DNA from: CADCWK01 sp965218235
GTDB taxonomy: Bacteria; Chloroflexota; Chloroflexia; Thermomicrobiales; UBA6265
Length of the DNA: 64,000 bases
Direction of reading: 5' to 3'
Assembly: GCA_965218235.1 (NCBI GenBank)
Contig: OZ244595.1
Location: 248,001-312,000, forward strand
Each line of letters starts with the position of its first letter. Within the stretch, counting starts at the first letter, position 1. This document shows, in pieces, positions 36,391-45,338 of the stretch. The position numbers and the translations under genes are program-made. The notes beneath the pieces are model-generated. The model was given only the letters and a program-made list of their open reading frames with translations, made no database searches and was not told the DNA's origin.

Positions 36391-38382
36391 ATGTCGAGAC
36401 GTCTCAACGCCGCCGCCACAGCACGCCACCCCGGAGTCCGGTTCGGCACGATGCGCACGGCTCGCGCGGTGATGGTCACCCTGCTCAGCCTCTCGCTGAT
36501 CGGTGGGTCGCTGTCGGTGGATGCCGCGCGACCGGTCGCGGTCAGCCTGTCGGGGATGTCGGCGGTCATCACCGGCAGCGGTGACGGCGTCAATGTCCGG
36601 GCCGAGCCTGCGTCCGACGCCGAGGTCCTGATCGAGATCGCCGAGGGGACCACGGTCACGCTCCGGATCGATCGGGTCGACACGGTGCTGGATCCGGACG
36701 GCACCACGCGCTGGTGGCCGATCGCCGTCTACGGGATCGACGGCTGGGTGACCGGCACCTACCTCAACGACGGCGATGCGACGAGTGGGGCCGGGCTGGT
36801 GGCGGAGTCCACCGCGGCGGCGGCGAGCGAGCCCCCGGCGACCGATGCCGCGGCGACCGAGACGTCCGCGTCCAGTGACGGAGTGATGACGACTTCGGCC
36901 GACTCTTCGGCGCCGACAGCCCGCGTCGCTGATCCGGAGGGCGTCAACATCCGGGTCGAGCCGAACGTCACGGCGGACGTGATCACGCTCGCCGCGGCCG
37001 GCTCGGTCGTCGTCCTCCGGACCGACACAGTCGACATCGTCACGGATAGCGACGATCAGGCCTGGTGGCCGGTCGATGTCGACGGCCAGCTCGGCTGGGT
37101 CGTCGGCTCCTTTCTGAGCAGTGGCGCCGACGAGACAGTGCCGGCCGCCGCGGCCAGCACCACGGACACCGCCAGTGGCACCGTCTCCGGCGGCGGCTTC
37201 GCGTCCGGCGATCGGGTCAGCGTCAACACTGGCACGGCGGACGGACTGAGTATCCGGGCCGAACCCGCTCCCGCGGCATACGTCGTCGGCTACGTCCGGC
37301 CCGGGGATGTCGTCCAGGTGATGGGCGGCCCGGACGGCTTCGAGGCCAGCTCGGCAGGCTGGTATCTGATCACCAATGGTGACGTCACTGGCTACGTCGA
37401 CGGCGACCTGCTCGTTCTCGTCAGTTCAGCCTCCGCCGAGGAAACCCCGACCGCTACCGCGCCCGCGACATCGGCGGAGACGACGACTCCCGAACCCACC
37501 GACTCGTCGCCGCTGGTCGGCGCGTCCGCCCTGCTCGGCGTCGGCGACGGCGACGACGTCAACATCCGCTCCACCGTTGGAATCTCCGGTGACATCACGG
37601 TGACGGTCCCCGACGGGACGGCGGCCGACGTGCTGGACGGCCCGTTCATCGACACCGACGGCGGCGAGTGGCTCTACGTCACGACCACACTCGGCGAAGG
37701 CTTCGTCAGCTCCGCCCTGGTCGGCGCTGGCGATGGCACGACGCCAGCGACCGAAGCTCCGAGCGTGACGGTCACTCCGGAGGCGTCGGCTGCGCCGTCC
37801 GCGACCGCGACCGCGACCGCAACCGCAACCGCGACGAGTCCCGCCACGGCCCCAACTCCGACCGCCACGGCCCCAACTCCGACCGCCACGGCCCCAACTC
37901 CGACCGCCACGGAGCCCGCCGCCACCAAGCCGGCCGCACCGGCAGCCGGAGTCGGTTCGGGGACATTCATCTTCCCTGCCGCCGGCATGATCTCTCAGGA
38001 GTACGGTTGTACGGGTGTCCCCTTCGAGCCGATCGATCCCAACCTGGGTTGTCCGTTCCACAACGCGCTGGACATCGCCGCGCCGCAGGGTACGCCGATC
38101 CTTGCCTCCGACGGCGGCACCGTCACCTTCGCCGGCTGGTGCGATTGCGGCCTCGGCTTCTACGTCGAGATCGACCACGGCAATGGTTACTCGACGGTCT
38201 ACGGGCATATGGCTGCGCAGCCATTCGTTGCCACGGGCCAGAAGGTCACGCAAGGGGAGACGATCGGACCGATGGGCTCGACCGGTTTCTCGACCGGCCC
38301 GCACACGCACTTCGAGGTCCTGCTCAACGGCGTGACGATCGATCCGCGGACCGTGCTCTCGTCGGTAGAGTTCTCCAACTGA
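36391..38382 (+). CDS. Secreted SH3b-repeat, M23-family peptidase (cell-wall hydrolase)
   Basis: A 663-residue exported protein. Signal peptide about 21-45 (AVMVTLLSLSLIGGSLSVDA). Four bacterial SH3-like repeats follow (each with NVRAEP/NIRVEP/SIRAEP/NIRSTV openings), then a Thr/Ala/Pro linker and the M23 (LytM) domain from about residue 525, with metal ligands in FHNALDIAAP (HxxxD) and GPHTHFEV (HxH). Likely cuts peptidoglycan cross-links. AGGAAGGA before the ATG. The linker includes a three-fold 21-bp repeat. A single gene with a terminator after it. Confidence 0.92.
   Translation: MSRRLNAAATARHPGVRFGTMRTARAVMVTLLSLSLIGGSLSVDAARPVAVSLSGMSAVITGSGDGVNVRAEPASDAEVLIEIAEGTTVTLRIDRVDTVLDPDGTTRWWPIAVYGIDGWVTGTYLNDGDATSGAGLVAESTAAAASEPPATDAAATETSASSDGVMTTSADSSAPTARVADPEGVNIRVEPNVTADVITLAAAGSVVVLRTDTVDIVTDSDDQAWWPVDVDGQLGWVVGSFLSSGADETVPAAAASTTDTASGTVSGGGFASGDRVSVNTGTADGLSIRAEPAPAAYVVGYVRPGDVVQVMGGPDGFEASSAGWYLITNGDVTGYVDGDLLVLVSSASAEETPTATAPATSAETTTPEPTDSSPLVGASALLGVGDGDDVNIRSTVGISGDITVTVPDGTAADVLDGPFIDTDGGEWLYVTTTLGEGFVSSALVGAGDGTTPATEAPSVTVTPEASAAPSATATATATATATSPATAPTPTATAPTPTATAPTPTATEPAATKPAAPAAGVGSGTFIFPAAGMISQEYGCTGVPFEPIDPNLGCPFHNALDIAAPQGTPILASDGGTVTFAGWCDCGLGFYVEIDHGNGYSTVYGHMAAQPFVATGQKVTQGETIGPMGSTGFSTGPHTHFEVLLNGVTIDPRTVLSSVEFSN
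37843..37912 (+). repeat. 21-bp tandem repeat coding ATAPTPT
   Basis: Three identical 21-bp units (37843-37863, 37864-37884, 37885-37905) plus a partial fourth, in frame and coding the seven-residue unit A-T-A-P-T-P-T. Next to it is a run of ACCGCG/ACCGCA codon repeats. Typical spacer between SH3 and catalytic domains; length may vary between strains. Confidence 0.9.
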
Positions 38383-38409
38383 CCTGATCGGCGAGAGCAA
38401 CGGCAACGG

Positions 38410-38452
38410 CAACGCAGACGGGACCGCTGATTGGGCGGTCCCGTCTGCGTTG
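38410..38452 (+). terminator. Terminator hairpin after the M23 peptidase gene
   Basis: Perfect 18-bp arms (38410-38427 and 38435-38452) with a 7-nt loop, 28 bases after the stop codon. No T-run after it. Confidence 0.65.
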
Positions 38453-38585
38453 CGGACGCTGGTCCAACCGGGATCCAACCCCGCCGCACCCGGATGCTGG
38501 TCCTGGGTTACCGGTATGAATGCATTGATTCACGTACCCTTTGCCGGTCCGTTCCGGCCATCCGCTCGCAAAAGGGGTTCACTCA

Positions 38586-39413
38586 ATGTCCGAGACTGAT
38601 GGAGTTGACTACGACGCCCAAGCCGAGCGGCTGTTCCGGCACGTCCGCGAGTCCGGGCCGCTGATCCATCACATCACGAACCTCGTCGTGACCAACGACA
38701 CGGCGAATCTGACGATCGGGCTGGGGGCGTCGCCGGTGATGGCCTACGCGCCCGAGGAGGTCGGCGAGATGGCCCGCCTTGCCCAGGCACTGCTTCTCAA
38801 CATCGGGACGCTCTCGGTCATGGAGGTCGAGGCGATGCTGATCGCCGGTCGGGCCGCCAACGCCGCGGCGGTCCCGGTCGTCCTCGACCCAGTCGGCGCC
38901 GGCGCGACCCGGTTCCGGACCGAGACGGCGCTCCGGCTGCTCGACGAGCTGGACATCGCGGTCCTGCGCGGCAACCGGGGCGAGATCGGTGCCCTCGTCG
39001 GCGGCGGGACGATGCGCGGCGTCGACGCCGTTGGTATCGAGGACCCGGAGTCGGTGGCGCGAGCGGCGTTCGCGCGGTTCGGCGTGACGACCGCCGTGAC
39101 CGGACCCATCGACGTCATCATCGGGCCGGACGCGATCTTCCGCGTCGCCAACGGGACACCGCTCCTCAGCCGGATCACCGGCTCGGGCTGCATGGCGACG
39201 ACCGCCATCGCGGTTGCCGTCGCCGGCGCGGCGGCCTCGACGATTGCCGGGTATGCGCTGCCGGTCGCCCTCGGCCTGGCGACCTACGGGCTCGCGGCCG
39301 AACGCGCCGCCGTGGGCGACTCGGCCCCCGGAACCTTCCGGATGCGGCTGCTGGACGAGGCGGCCAGCCTCGCCGACACCGGCGTCCGTGGTCTGCGGGT
39401 GACGGCCGGCTGA
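38586..39413 (+). CDS. thiM: Hydroxyethylthiazole kinase
   Basis: A 275-residue ribokinase-fold kinase that phosphorylates 4-methyl-5-hydroxyethylthiazole in thiamine salvage. PLIHHITNLVVTNDTANLTI, VVLDPVGAGATRFR and the anion-hole motif GSGCMATTAIA are all family signatures. ATG 38586 follows AAAAGGGG. No TPP riboswitch could be seen in the 200 bases upstream, and no thiE or thiD adjoins it. Confidence 0.95.
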   Translation: MSETDGVDYDAQAERLFRHVRESGPLIHHITNLVVTNDTANLTIGLGASPVMAYAPEEVGEMARLAQALLLNIGTLSVMEVEAMLIAGRAANAAAVPVVLDPVGAGATRFRTETALRLLDELDIAVLRGNRGEIGALVGGGTMRGVDAVGIEDPESVARAAFARFGVTTAVTGPIDVIIGPDAIFRVANGTPLLSRITGSGCMATTAIAVAVAGAAASTIAGYALPVALGLATYGLAAERAAVGDSAPGTFRMRLLDEAASLADTGVRGLRVTAG

Positions 39414-39480
39414 TCCCGACTCCGGTCGGCCCGGCATCGTGGGGATCGCGACCGGTCGGGTCGTTCTATGATTGCGTAGG

Positions 39481-39496
39481 GTTCCCAATGGGGAAC
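39481..39496. promoter_or_regulatory. Palindrome upstream of the NERD-like gene
   Basis: GTTCCC-AATG-GGGAAC, 24 bases before the start, about ten bases past a possible -10 TATGAT (39467-39472). Could be an operator; speculative. Confidence 0.35.
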
Positions 39497-39519
39497 AAGC
39501 GATCGGAGGAAGAGACACG

Positions 39520-40650
39520 ATGGCACGCATCTTTGCGGGCAACTGGCACCGGATCGAGCCCCACATCCTCGAAGCCGTTCAGGATCTGGACGATGACTAC
39601 TGGGTGCTGCTGGAATTTCCGGTCAGCGGACGGGACGTGGATTGCCTCATCATTCACCCGAACTTTGAGCCGGACAGGACGGCGACGATCATCCTCACCG
39701 AACTGAAGTCGATCAACGACCCGATCTGGGGCGGCTGGAACGGCCCGTGGATCGTTGACCGCGGCGGGCAGCAGGAAACCCTGTTCATGTCCAATCCCAA
39801 TGACGTTAATCCTATTCAGCAAGCCATCAACGCCTCGAACGGGCTGAACAACTGGCTTGCGAACAATTACACCTCGTACAAGGCATTTGGCAACAATCTC
39901 ACCAACGGCCAGCGGACCAAGTGCTATCCCTTTCTCCTCATCACCACGCGGGATTCGAACATCCAGCACACGATCGATCGCCCGCTCGGCGCCTACGGGA
40001 GCATTGCCTACAACGTCGAGTCCTGGCTCCAGAAGGTGCGGAACTGGAGCACCGACAAATCCTTCCCGCTCGACCACGACGAGATCGCGAAGATCGTCGC
40101 CCTGCTTCCGGTCACGCCGATGGCATCGTCCAACGCGTCGCTCAGGCCGGACGACCTCGCCGCGATTCCGTTCCCCGACGCCGGGGTGCTCCCGGCGCCC
40201 GCGAACACGAGGGATGACCCGACGGCGCGTCCGGTCGACGAGCTGGCCTGGTTGAACGGGTTCCAGCAATGGGCCCAGCGCCTGGAAGCTCGCGTTGCCA
40301 GCCTCGAAGCGCAACTCGCCGTGGCGCCGGCCGGAGCCGCAGCGTCGCGGCCGGTCGCGAGGGACCTGACGCAGGACGAGGTCACGGCCATGACGTCGGC
40401 CGTGACCGACATCGCCCGGGTCGGCGGGCGGCGCGACTTCCCCACGGTTATCAAGAGCATCAACCACTATCTTGGCTATGAGCTGTCGGAGACGCGCTAC
40501 AACGGATTCGAGAAGGCCAGGTTCTTCTTCGATCAGGCCGTCCGGCAGAATCTGATCCGGTACGGACCGCTCGCCGGGCCGGCACCGACGGTCTATCTGT
40601 CGCACGAGCGCCTGCCCGTTGACCGCTTCAGCCCGGCGGTGGTCAGGTAG
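39520..40650 (+). CDS. NERD-domain (nuclease-related) protein with C-terminal OST-HTH-like domain
   Basis: A 376-residue protein. The N-terminus matches the NERD/PD-(D/E)xK pattern: helix with Glu13, then Asp41 in GRDVDCLIIHP, and Glu61-x-Lys63 in ILTELKS. A central predicted all-alpha/beta portion ends in a coiled coil (RLEARVASLEAQLAV, about 268-282). The C-terminal 80 residues (VIKSINHYLGYELSETRYNG, then FEKARFFFDQ) resemble an OST-HTH/LOTUS winged helix that binds RNA. I know no described protein with just this make-up. ATG with GGAGGAAGAG upstream. Stands alone. Confidence 0.6.
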   Translation: MARIFAGNWHRIEPHILEAVQDLDDDYWVLLEFPVSGRDVDCLIIHPNFEPDRTATIILTELKSINDPIWGGWNGPWIVDRGGQQETLFMSNPNDVNPIQQAINASNGLNNWLANNYTSYKAFGNNLTNGQRTKCYPFLLITTRDSNIQHTIDRPLGAYGSIAYNVESWLQKVRNWSTDKSFPLDHDEIAKIVALLPVTPMASSNASLRPDDLAAIPFPDAGVLPAPANTRDDPTARPVDELAWLNGFQQWAQRLEARVASLEAQLAVAPAGAAASRPVARDLTQDEVTAMTSAVTDIARVGGRRDFPTVIKSINHYLGYELSETRYNGFEKARFFFDQAVRQNLIRYGPLAGPAPTVYLSHERLPVDRFSPAVVR

Positions 40651-40725
40651 CACGCCCCGCACTCGACCGGCCAGGGTTTCGCGATCCGGGGCTACCTGGC
40701 CGCGGCTGGTGCCCGTCGGGACGCG

Positions 40726-41433
40726 TCATCCCGCCGGTGCCGCATCGTCCTCTGGTCGTCCCTCCGCGACCTGCGCCAGGGCGGACTGGAAGACATCGAC
40801 CGATTGCGCGCCGCTGACCGCAAGCCGGTTGTCGAAGATGAACAGCGGGACGCCGGTGATGCCGAGCGTGGCTGCCTGCTGGACCTCGCTCAGGATGGCG
40901 GACTGGAGTTCGGGCCGCTCCAGCGCTGGCCCGGCCGGTTCCGGCTCGACGCCGCCCTCGGCCGCGATCGCCTTGAGGGTCTCGAGGTCGCCAATGTCGC
41001 GGCCCTGCTCGAAGTACGCCACGCCGATCCGCTCGATCATCGCGGTCCGGCGCTCCTCGGGCAGGATGGCATAGAGCAGGTGCGACCTGATCGTGTTCGG
41101 CGTGCGCTCGATCGCCGCCCAGTCGAACCCGAGTCCGACCGCGGCGCCGGCCTCGGAGACGCGTTCCAGCATCGGCCCCGGGTCCTGCCCCATCTTCCCG
41201 GCCAGCGACGCCAGGAACGGCTCGCCCTCAGGCGGAGTGTCCGGGTTGAGCAGGAACGGGTGCCAGTGCAGTTCGACCGACGGCCCGTCCCATCCGGCCA
41301 GCGCCCGCTGAAGCGAGGCGACGCCGATCCGGCACCAGGGGCAGATCGTGTCATGGAAGATGTCGACCGTCATCGGCGCTGAGGCCGTGCCAGCGGTCGA
41401 CCGGTCGGTGGTCGTAGAGAATGATGCGGACAT
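40726..41433 (-). CDS. DsbA-family (FrnE-like) thiol oxidoreductase
   Basis: A 235-residue thioredoxin-fold protein with CPWC (Cys31, Cys34) after VDIFHDTI and a cis-Pro loop GVPLFIF. No signal peptide, so cytoplasmic FrnE/DsbA-like polyketide-isomerase-type protein. ATG 41433 has GGAG upstream; an internal Met21 is an alternative. Divergent from corA. Confidence 0.9.
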   Translation of the reverse strand: MSASFSTTTDRSTAGTASAPMTVDIFHDTICPWCRIGVASLQRALAGWDGPSVELHWHPFLLNPDTPPEGEPFLASLAGKMGQDPGPMLERVSEAGAAVGLGFDWAAIERTPNTIRSHLLYAILPEERRTAMIERIGVAYFEQGRDIGDLETLKAIAAEGGVEPEPAGPALERPELQSAILSEVQQAATLGITGVPLFIFDNRLAVSGAQSVDVFQSALAQVAEGRPEDDAAPAG

Positions 41434-41608
41434 GATGCGTCTCTCCTGTTCCGGTCACGACGTGTGGTCAGTCTGTGCCGGTTTACGCCGTCGGTCGCGA
41501 GAACCATGCCCATGACCCGCTTGCGTGATTCCGCTCCCCGACGCGGTGAATTGACTATGCTCCATCCAACACTGACCAGAATGACGCATCGGGGCGGGAG
41601 CAACGATC

Positions 41609-42574
41609 ATGACCCTGAAGGCGAAACGGTTCTCGAGCGAGTCGAACGCGTTCCAGGAGGTGCCGACAGGGCGAATCAGCGATGAACTGAACGGTGAGGC
41701 GCTGATTTGGGTGGATGTCCTGCGGCCGGACAACGACGACATCGCGATGCTCCGGAACGAGCTCCAGCTTCCGCCGCTGGTCCTGGAGGACATCGGCCAG
41801 TCCAACCGGACCCCGACCTTCCGTCAGTACGGCGATAACCTCTTCGTCGTCTTCTACGCCCTGACCTGTCCGGACCGGGGCATCGACCATCAGCCCCTGT
41901 CGCTGTTCGTGATGGCCAATGTGATCGTCAGCATCCGGCAGGGGGAGATCACGGCGCTGGAGGACGTCCCCGACCGGTTTCGGCAGGACGTCGCGGAGAC
42001 TGGTCACAGTACACCCGTGACCCTGCTCTACTCCGTGCTGGACGCGATCGTGGACGGCTATTTCCCAGTGCTGGACGAGATCGCCGACCGGGTCGAGGGC
42101 ATCGAGGACCGGATCCTCGACGGCGAGGAGAGCGGCATCCAGCGGGAGATCGTCGACCTGCGCCGGACACTCCTCGTCACGCGCCGCGTCCTGGCCAACG
42201 AACGTGAGTCGCTGATCCACGTCTTCCGCAAGGACCACCCGACGATCGACGCCACGATGCTGCCGTACTTCCAGGACGTCTACGACCACGTCAACCGGGC
42301 GACGGAGGCACTGGACGGCGCCCGCGAGATGCTGGCCTCGACGATGGACGCCTACCTGTCGCAGGTGAACAACGAGCTCAATATCGTCGTGCGTCGCCTG
42401 ACGGGCTGGACGATCATCCTGGCAACCAGCACACTGATCGCGGGAATCTATGGCATGAACTTCGACCACATGCCGGAACTGCACTGGCGCCTCGGCTATC
42501 CGTTCTCGCTGGGGTTGATGGCGCTCGTCACCGGGCTGATGGTCGTTCTCTTCCGCCGGATCAGGTGGCTGTAG
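41609..42574 (+). CDS. corA: CorA-family magnesium/metal transporter
   Basis: A 321-residue pentameric cation channel. The long N-terminal cytoplasmic domain and helical stalk lead to two transmembrane helices, the first followed by the selectivity motif YGMNF (about residue 282). It ends with basic FRRIRWL. Could be Mg2+ or ZntB-like Zn2+ transport. ATG behind GCGGGAGC. Confidence 0.93.
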   Translation: MTLKAKRFSSESNAFQEVPTGRISDELNGEALIWVDVLRPDNDDIAMLRNELQLPPLVLEDIGQSNRTPTFRQYGDNLFVVFYALTCPDRGIDHQPLSLFVMANVIVSIRQGEITALEDVPDRFRQDVAETGHSTPVTLLYSVLDAIVDGYFPVLDEIADRVEGIEDRILDGEESGIQREIVDLRRTLLVTRRVLANERESLIHVFRKDHPTIDATMLPYFQDVYDHVNRATEALDGAREMLASTMDAYLSQVNNELNIVVRRLTGWTIILATSTLIAGIYGMNFDHMPELHWRLGYPFSLGLMALVTGLMVVLFRRIRWL

Positions 42575-43934
42575 CGACCGGCTCCCCAGCGGGCGACTCC
42601 GTCGAACCGGAGCCGGACCGGACAACGGACAGCCGATCCTGGATAGTCTCCTCGTCGACTCGGTAGACGGGCACGCCGGGCAGCGCGATCGTGGCGGCGG
42701 CGCCGACCGGAACGAGCACCACTCGCCTCCCGCGCCCGATTAGCTGAGCGATCGCCGCCCGGGTCGCGTCCGCGATCCGCGGGGTGACGATCACGATCAT
42801 GCCGCCGCGGTCCCCCGTCCGCTCCAGCCGGACCAGCGCCCGCGAGAACGGCGTCGTCGACATCAGGCTCAGCCGGGCCAGCCCATCGAGGCAGCGGGCG
42901 AGCTGCCCCGGACCATGGGCCGGCGGGTAGACGAGCGTCGCGGTCGTCCCCGGCTCCAGCCCGTTGGCCATCACGCCGATCGCGTACCCGTTGGCGTCCG
43001 CCCAGGACAGGATCGAGGCGGCGGCGGAGATGGTCGACTCCGCCAGGGCCGAATCGACGCCCTCCCAGACCCGTTCGTGGGTGTCGAGGTTGACACAGAC
43101 CATCACCTGCCGCGATGTCGCCGGCTCCTCCAGACGCGTCTGGAGCGACCCGATCCGGGCCGTCGCCTTCCACGAGATACCGCGAAACGGATCGCCCGGC
43201 TGGTAGTCCCGTACCCCAGCGATCCGGGTCGGATCGGTGTAGAGGTGCCGGTCGACCCGGACGTCGCCGAGCCGCTCCCGCGCGTTCGCCAGGGGCAGAA
43301 CCGGGACGACCACGGGGAAGACGACGACCGGCTCCGGGCCGGGGCCTTCCATCCGGACAGTGAAGAAACCGAACGGGTCGCCGGCCCGGATCCCGACCGG
43401 CCCGATCCGCTGGATGCCCCGGACCGGACAGGTCAGGCTGGAGCGCCAGGTCAGCCGGCCGAACGGCGCCAGCGCGGTCGAGAGCCGCAGGACCTGGTCG
43501 CCGCTCAGCCGGCGGCGGGACGACTCGCCGACCCGGAGCCCCTTCGGCAACTCCACCTCCAGCGTCGCCCACGGCAGCGGCAGCAGCTTGCGGTTGACGA
43601 CCGTCACGGTTAGTCCGACGGTGTCCCCGGGGATGGCGTGGTCGTGGTCGAACCGGGCCGAGACAGTAACGCCGTTCAGGGCAAGCCGTGCCCAGCCCCA
43701 GGCCAGCCCGGCACTGATCAAGCCGAGCAGGCCGATGATCGCCAACCCGCCGCGGTCGGTCGCGGCGCCGACGGCGAGGACGACCCCGGCGACCGCGAAC
43801 CAGGCGCCGCCGAAGAAGCCGCCCCGGACGCGGGACAGCCCGGCCTCCGCCTCGATCGGTCGGACGGCGTCCAGACTCCGGACGATCTGTCCCCGGCGCC
43901 GGTCGGTGGCCGCCCGGTCGGTCAGCTCACGCAT
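42561..43934 (-). CDS. DUF58-family protein
   Basis: A 457-residue protein with two N-terminal transmembrane helices (about 37-75) and the DUF58 core, signature VRDYQPGDPFRGISWKATAR, with a vWA-like fold. DUF58 proteins work with MoxR ATPases in assembly or regulation of membrane complexes. Starts at the ATG that shares bases with the MoxR stop (ATGA overlap), hence translational coupling. The 3' end overlaps the convergent corA end by 14 bases. Confidence 0.92.
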   Translation of the reverse strand: MRELTDRAATDRRRGQIVRSLDAVRPIEAEAGLSRVRGGFFGGAWFAVAGVVLAVGAATDRGGLAIIGLLGLISAGLAWGWARLALNGVTVSARFDHDHAIPGDTVGLTVTVVNRKLLPLPWATLEVELPKGLRVGESSRRRLSGDQVLRLSTALAPFGRLTWRSSLTCPVRGIQRIGPVGIRAGDPFGFFTVRMEGPGPEPVVVFPVVVPVLPLANARERLGDVRVDRHLYTDPTRIAGVRDYQPGDPFRGISWKATARIGSLQTRLEEPATSRQVMVCVNLDTHERVWEGVDSALAESTISAAASILSWADANGYAIGVMANGLEPGTTATLVYPPAHGPGQLARCLDGLARLSLMSTTPFSRALVRLERTGDRGGMIVIVTPRIADATRAAIAQLIGRGRRVVLVPVGAAATIALPGVPVYRVDEETIQDRLSVVRSGSGSTESPAGEPVATAT

Positions 43935-44980
43935 CAGCGCCTCGCGGTGGCGGGAGCCGGTTGATCGACCAGTCCCGCCCGGCCCTCGACCGGAACCGAA
44001 CCGGCCTCGATTGCGGCCTGGACGACGGCGCTGGCGTCGTCGCCCCGAAGCCGGGCCTCGGGCGTGACGATGATTCGGTGACCGAGGACCGCTCCGACGA
44101 GGCGCTGCACGTCATCCGGCTCGACGCTGGATCGGCCCAGCATCGCCGCCCGGGCCTGCGACGCCCGGAACAGGGCCAGCGACGCCCGTGGGCTGGCACC
44201 GAGCAGCACGGACGGATGGTCACGCGTCGCCCGGACGAGTCCAGTCAGGTAATGACGGACCTCATCGGCGACGTGGACGGTACGGGCGACCGCGACGGCC
44301 CGCCGCAGGTCGGCGATGCCGGCGACCACCTGGAGGTCGGTCATCGGCGTCCCAAGCTGGAAACGGCGGAGGATGTCGTCCTCCTGCGCGTGATCGGGGT
44401 AGCCGACCGAGAGCCGCATCAGGAACCGGTCGAGCTGCGCTTCCGGCAACGGGAAGGTGCCCTCCAGTTCGATCGGGTTCTGGGTCGCCAGCACGACGAA
44501 CGGCGCCGGCAGCGGCCTGGTCTCGCCCTCGATCGTCGCGGTCCGCTCCTCCATCGCCTCGAGCAGGGCTGACTGCGTCCGGGGGGTGGCCCGGTTGATC
44601 TCGTCGGCGAGGACGACGTTGGCGAAGACGGGGCCCGGCCGGAAGCGGAAGTCGCTCAGCTTCTGGTCGAAGAAGACGATCCCACCGACATCGCTCGGCA
44701 GGAGGTCCGGGGTGAACTGGATCCGGCGGAACTCGCCGCCGATCGAGCGGGCGAGCGCCCGGGCCAGCGTCGTCTTGCCGGTGCCGGGCACGTCCTCCAG
44801 CAGGATGTGCCCCTCCGCCAGCAGGGTCATGATCGCGAGGTCGATCACGTCGCGCTTGCCGACCAGCACCCGCTCGACGTTGTCGGCCAGGTCGCTGGCG
44901 AAGCGCTGGACGTCGGCGACCGTCGTGATCGTCGATTCATCGGTCGTGCGCTGGAGGGTCGGGGAAGGGGCTGTCGACAC
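43934..44980 (-). CDS. MoxR-family AAA+ ATPase
   Basis: A 348-residue ATPase. Walker A is HILLEDVPGTGKTTLARALA, Walker B VVLADEINRATP, sensor-1 VLATQNPIELEG. A chaperone-like metal- or complex-insertase usually paired with DUF58 and vWA proteins; only DUF58 is present here. GTG start at 44980, preceded by AGGTTGCCCT, which is a weak ribosome binding site. Confidence 0.95.
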   Translation of the reverse strand: MSTAPSPTLQRTTDESTITTVADVQRFASDLADNVERVLVGKRDVIDLAIMTLLAEGHILLEDVPGTGKTTLARALARSIGGEFRRIQFTPDLLPSDVGGIVFFDQKLSDFRFRPGPVFANVVLADEINRATPRTQSALLEAMEERTATIEGETRPLPAPFVVLATQNPIELEGTFPLPEAQLDRFLMRLSVGYPDHAQEDDILRRFQLGTPMTDLQVVAGIADLRRAVAVARTVHVADEVRHYLTGLVRATRDHPSVLLGASPRASLALFRASQARAAMLGRSSVEPDDVQRLVGAVLGHRIIVTPEARLRGDDASAVVQAAIEAGSVPVEGRAGLVDQPAPATARR

Positions 44981-45338
44981 AGGGCAACCTGTCCTGATAG
45001 GGCGTCCGTTGGGCAGACTGGCAGTCTATCAGCCCAACCAAGGGCGCTCGTTCGGCGCAAGCGCTCTGGTTGACGGGCAGTCCTGACCCCCGACCTCCTC
45101 CACGGCTCGACCCGACTCACCGCGACGGCGTCGCGGTCTCGCTGTGCTGCGTCCTCGGGACGCCCGGAGAGGGGGAGACAGCTCACTCGACGCTGGCTGG
45201 TCCTGGAGGACTTCCGTTCGACCAGTATGAAGTCCCTCCCTGGGCGGTGAGGCACCGCGGTGCCGAAGCCGGGCCGAGGAGGGGTCGCGCTTCGCCAGGG
45301 AGGGGACCGTTCGCGACCGGAGCGTCACGGAGAACGAT
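44981..45338. other. Intergenic region with two palindromic repeats
   Basis: Contains repeat copy B (45081-45178) and a further imperfect palindrome (arms 45232-45246 and 45293-45307). The moxR promoter should be at its left. No gene. Confidence 0.4.
45081..45178. repeat. C-rich/G-rich palindromic intergenic repeat, copy B
   Basis: CCTGACCCCCGACCTCCTCC on the left and CGCCCGGAGAGGGGGAG on the right, the same arrangement as copies A and C. Between them the sequence differs, so the ends are conserved more than the core. Confidence 0.5.

Noticed and set aside
37800..37842. ACCGCG-type short repeat as a regulatory microsatellite
   Set aside because: It is in frame and codes for the Thr/Ala linker of the M23 peptidase.
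38383..38585. TPP riboswitch upstream of thiM
   Set aside because: Neither the CUGAGA nor the ACCUGAUC-type conserved segments are present.
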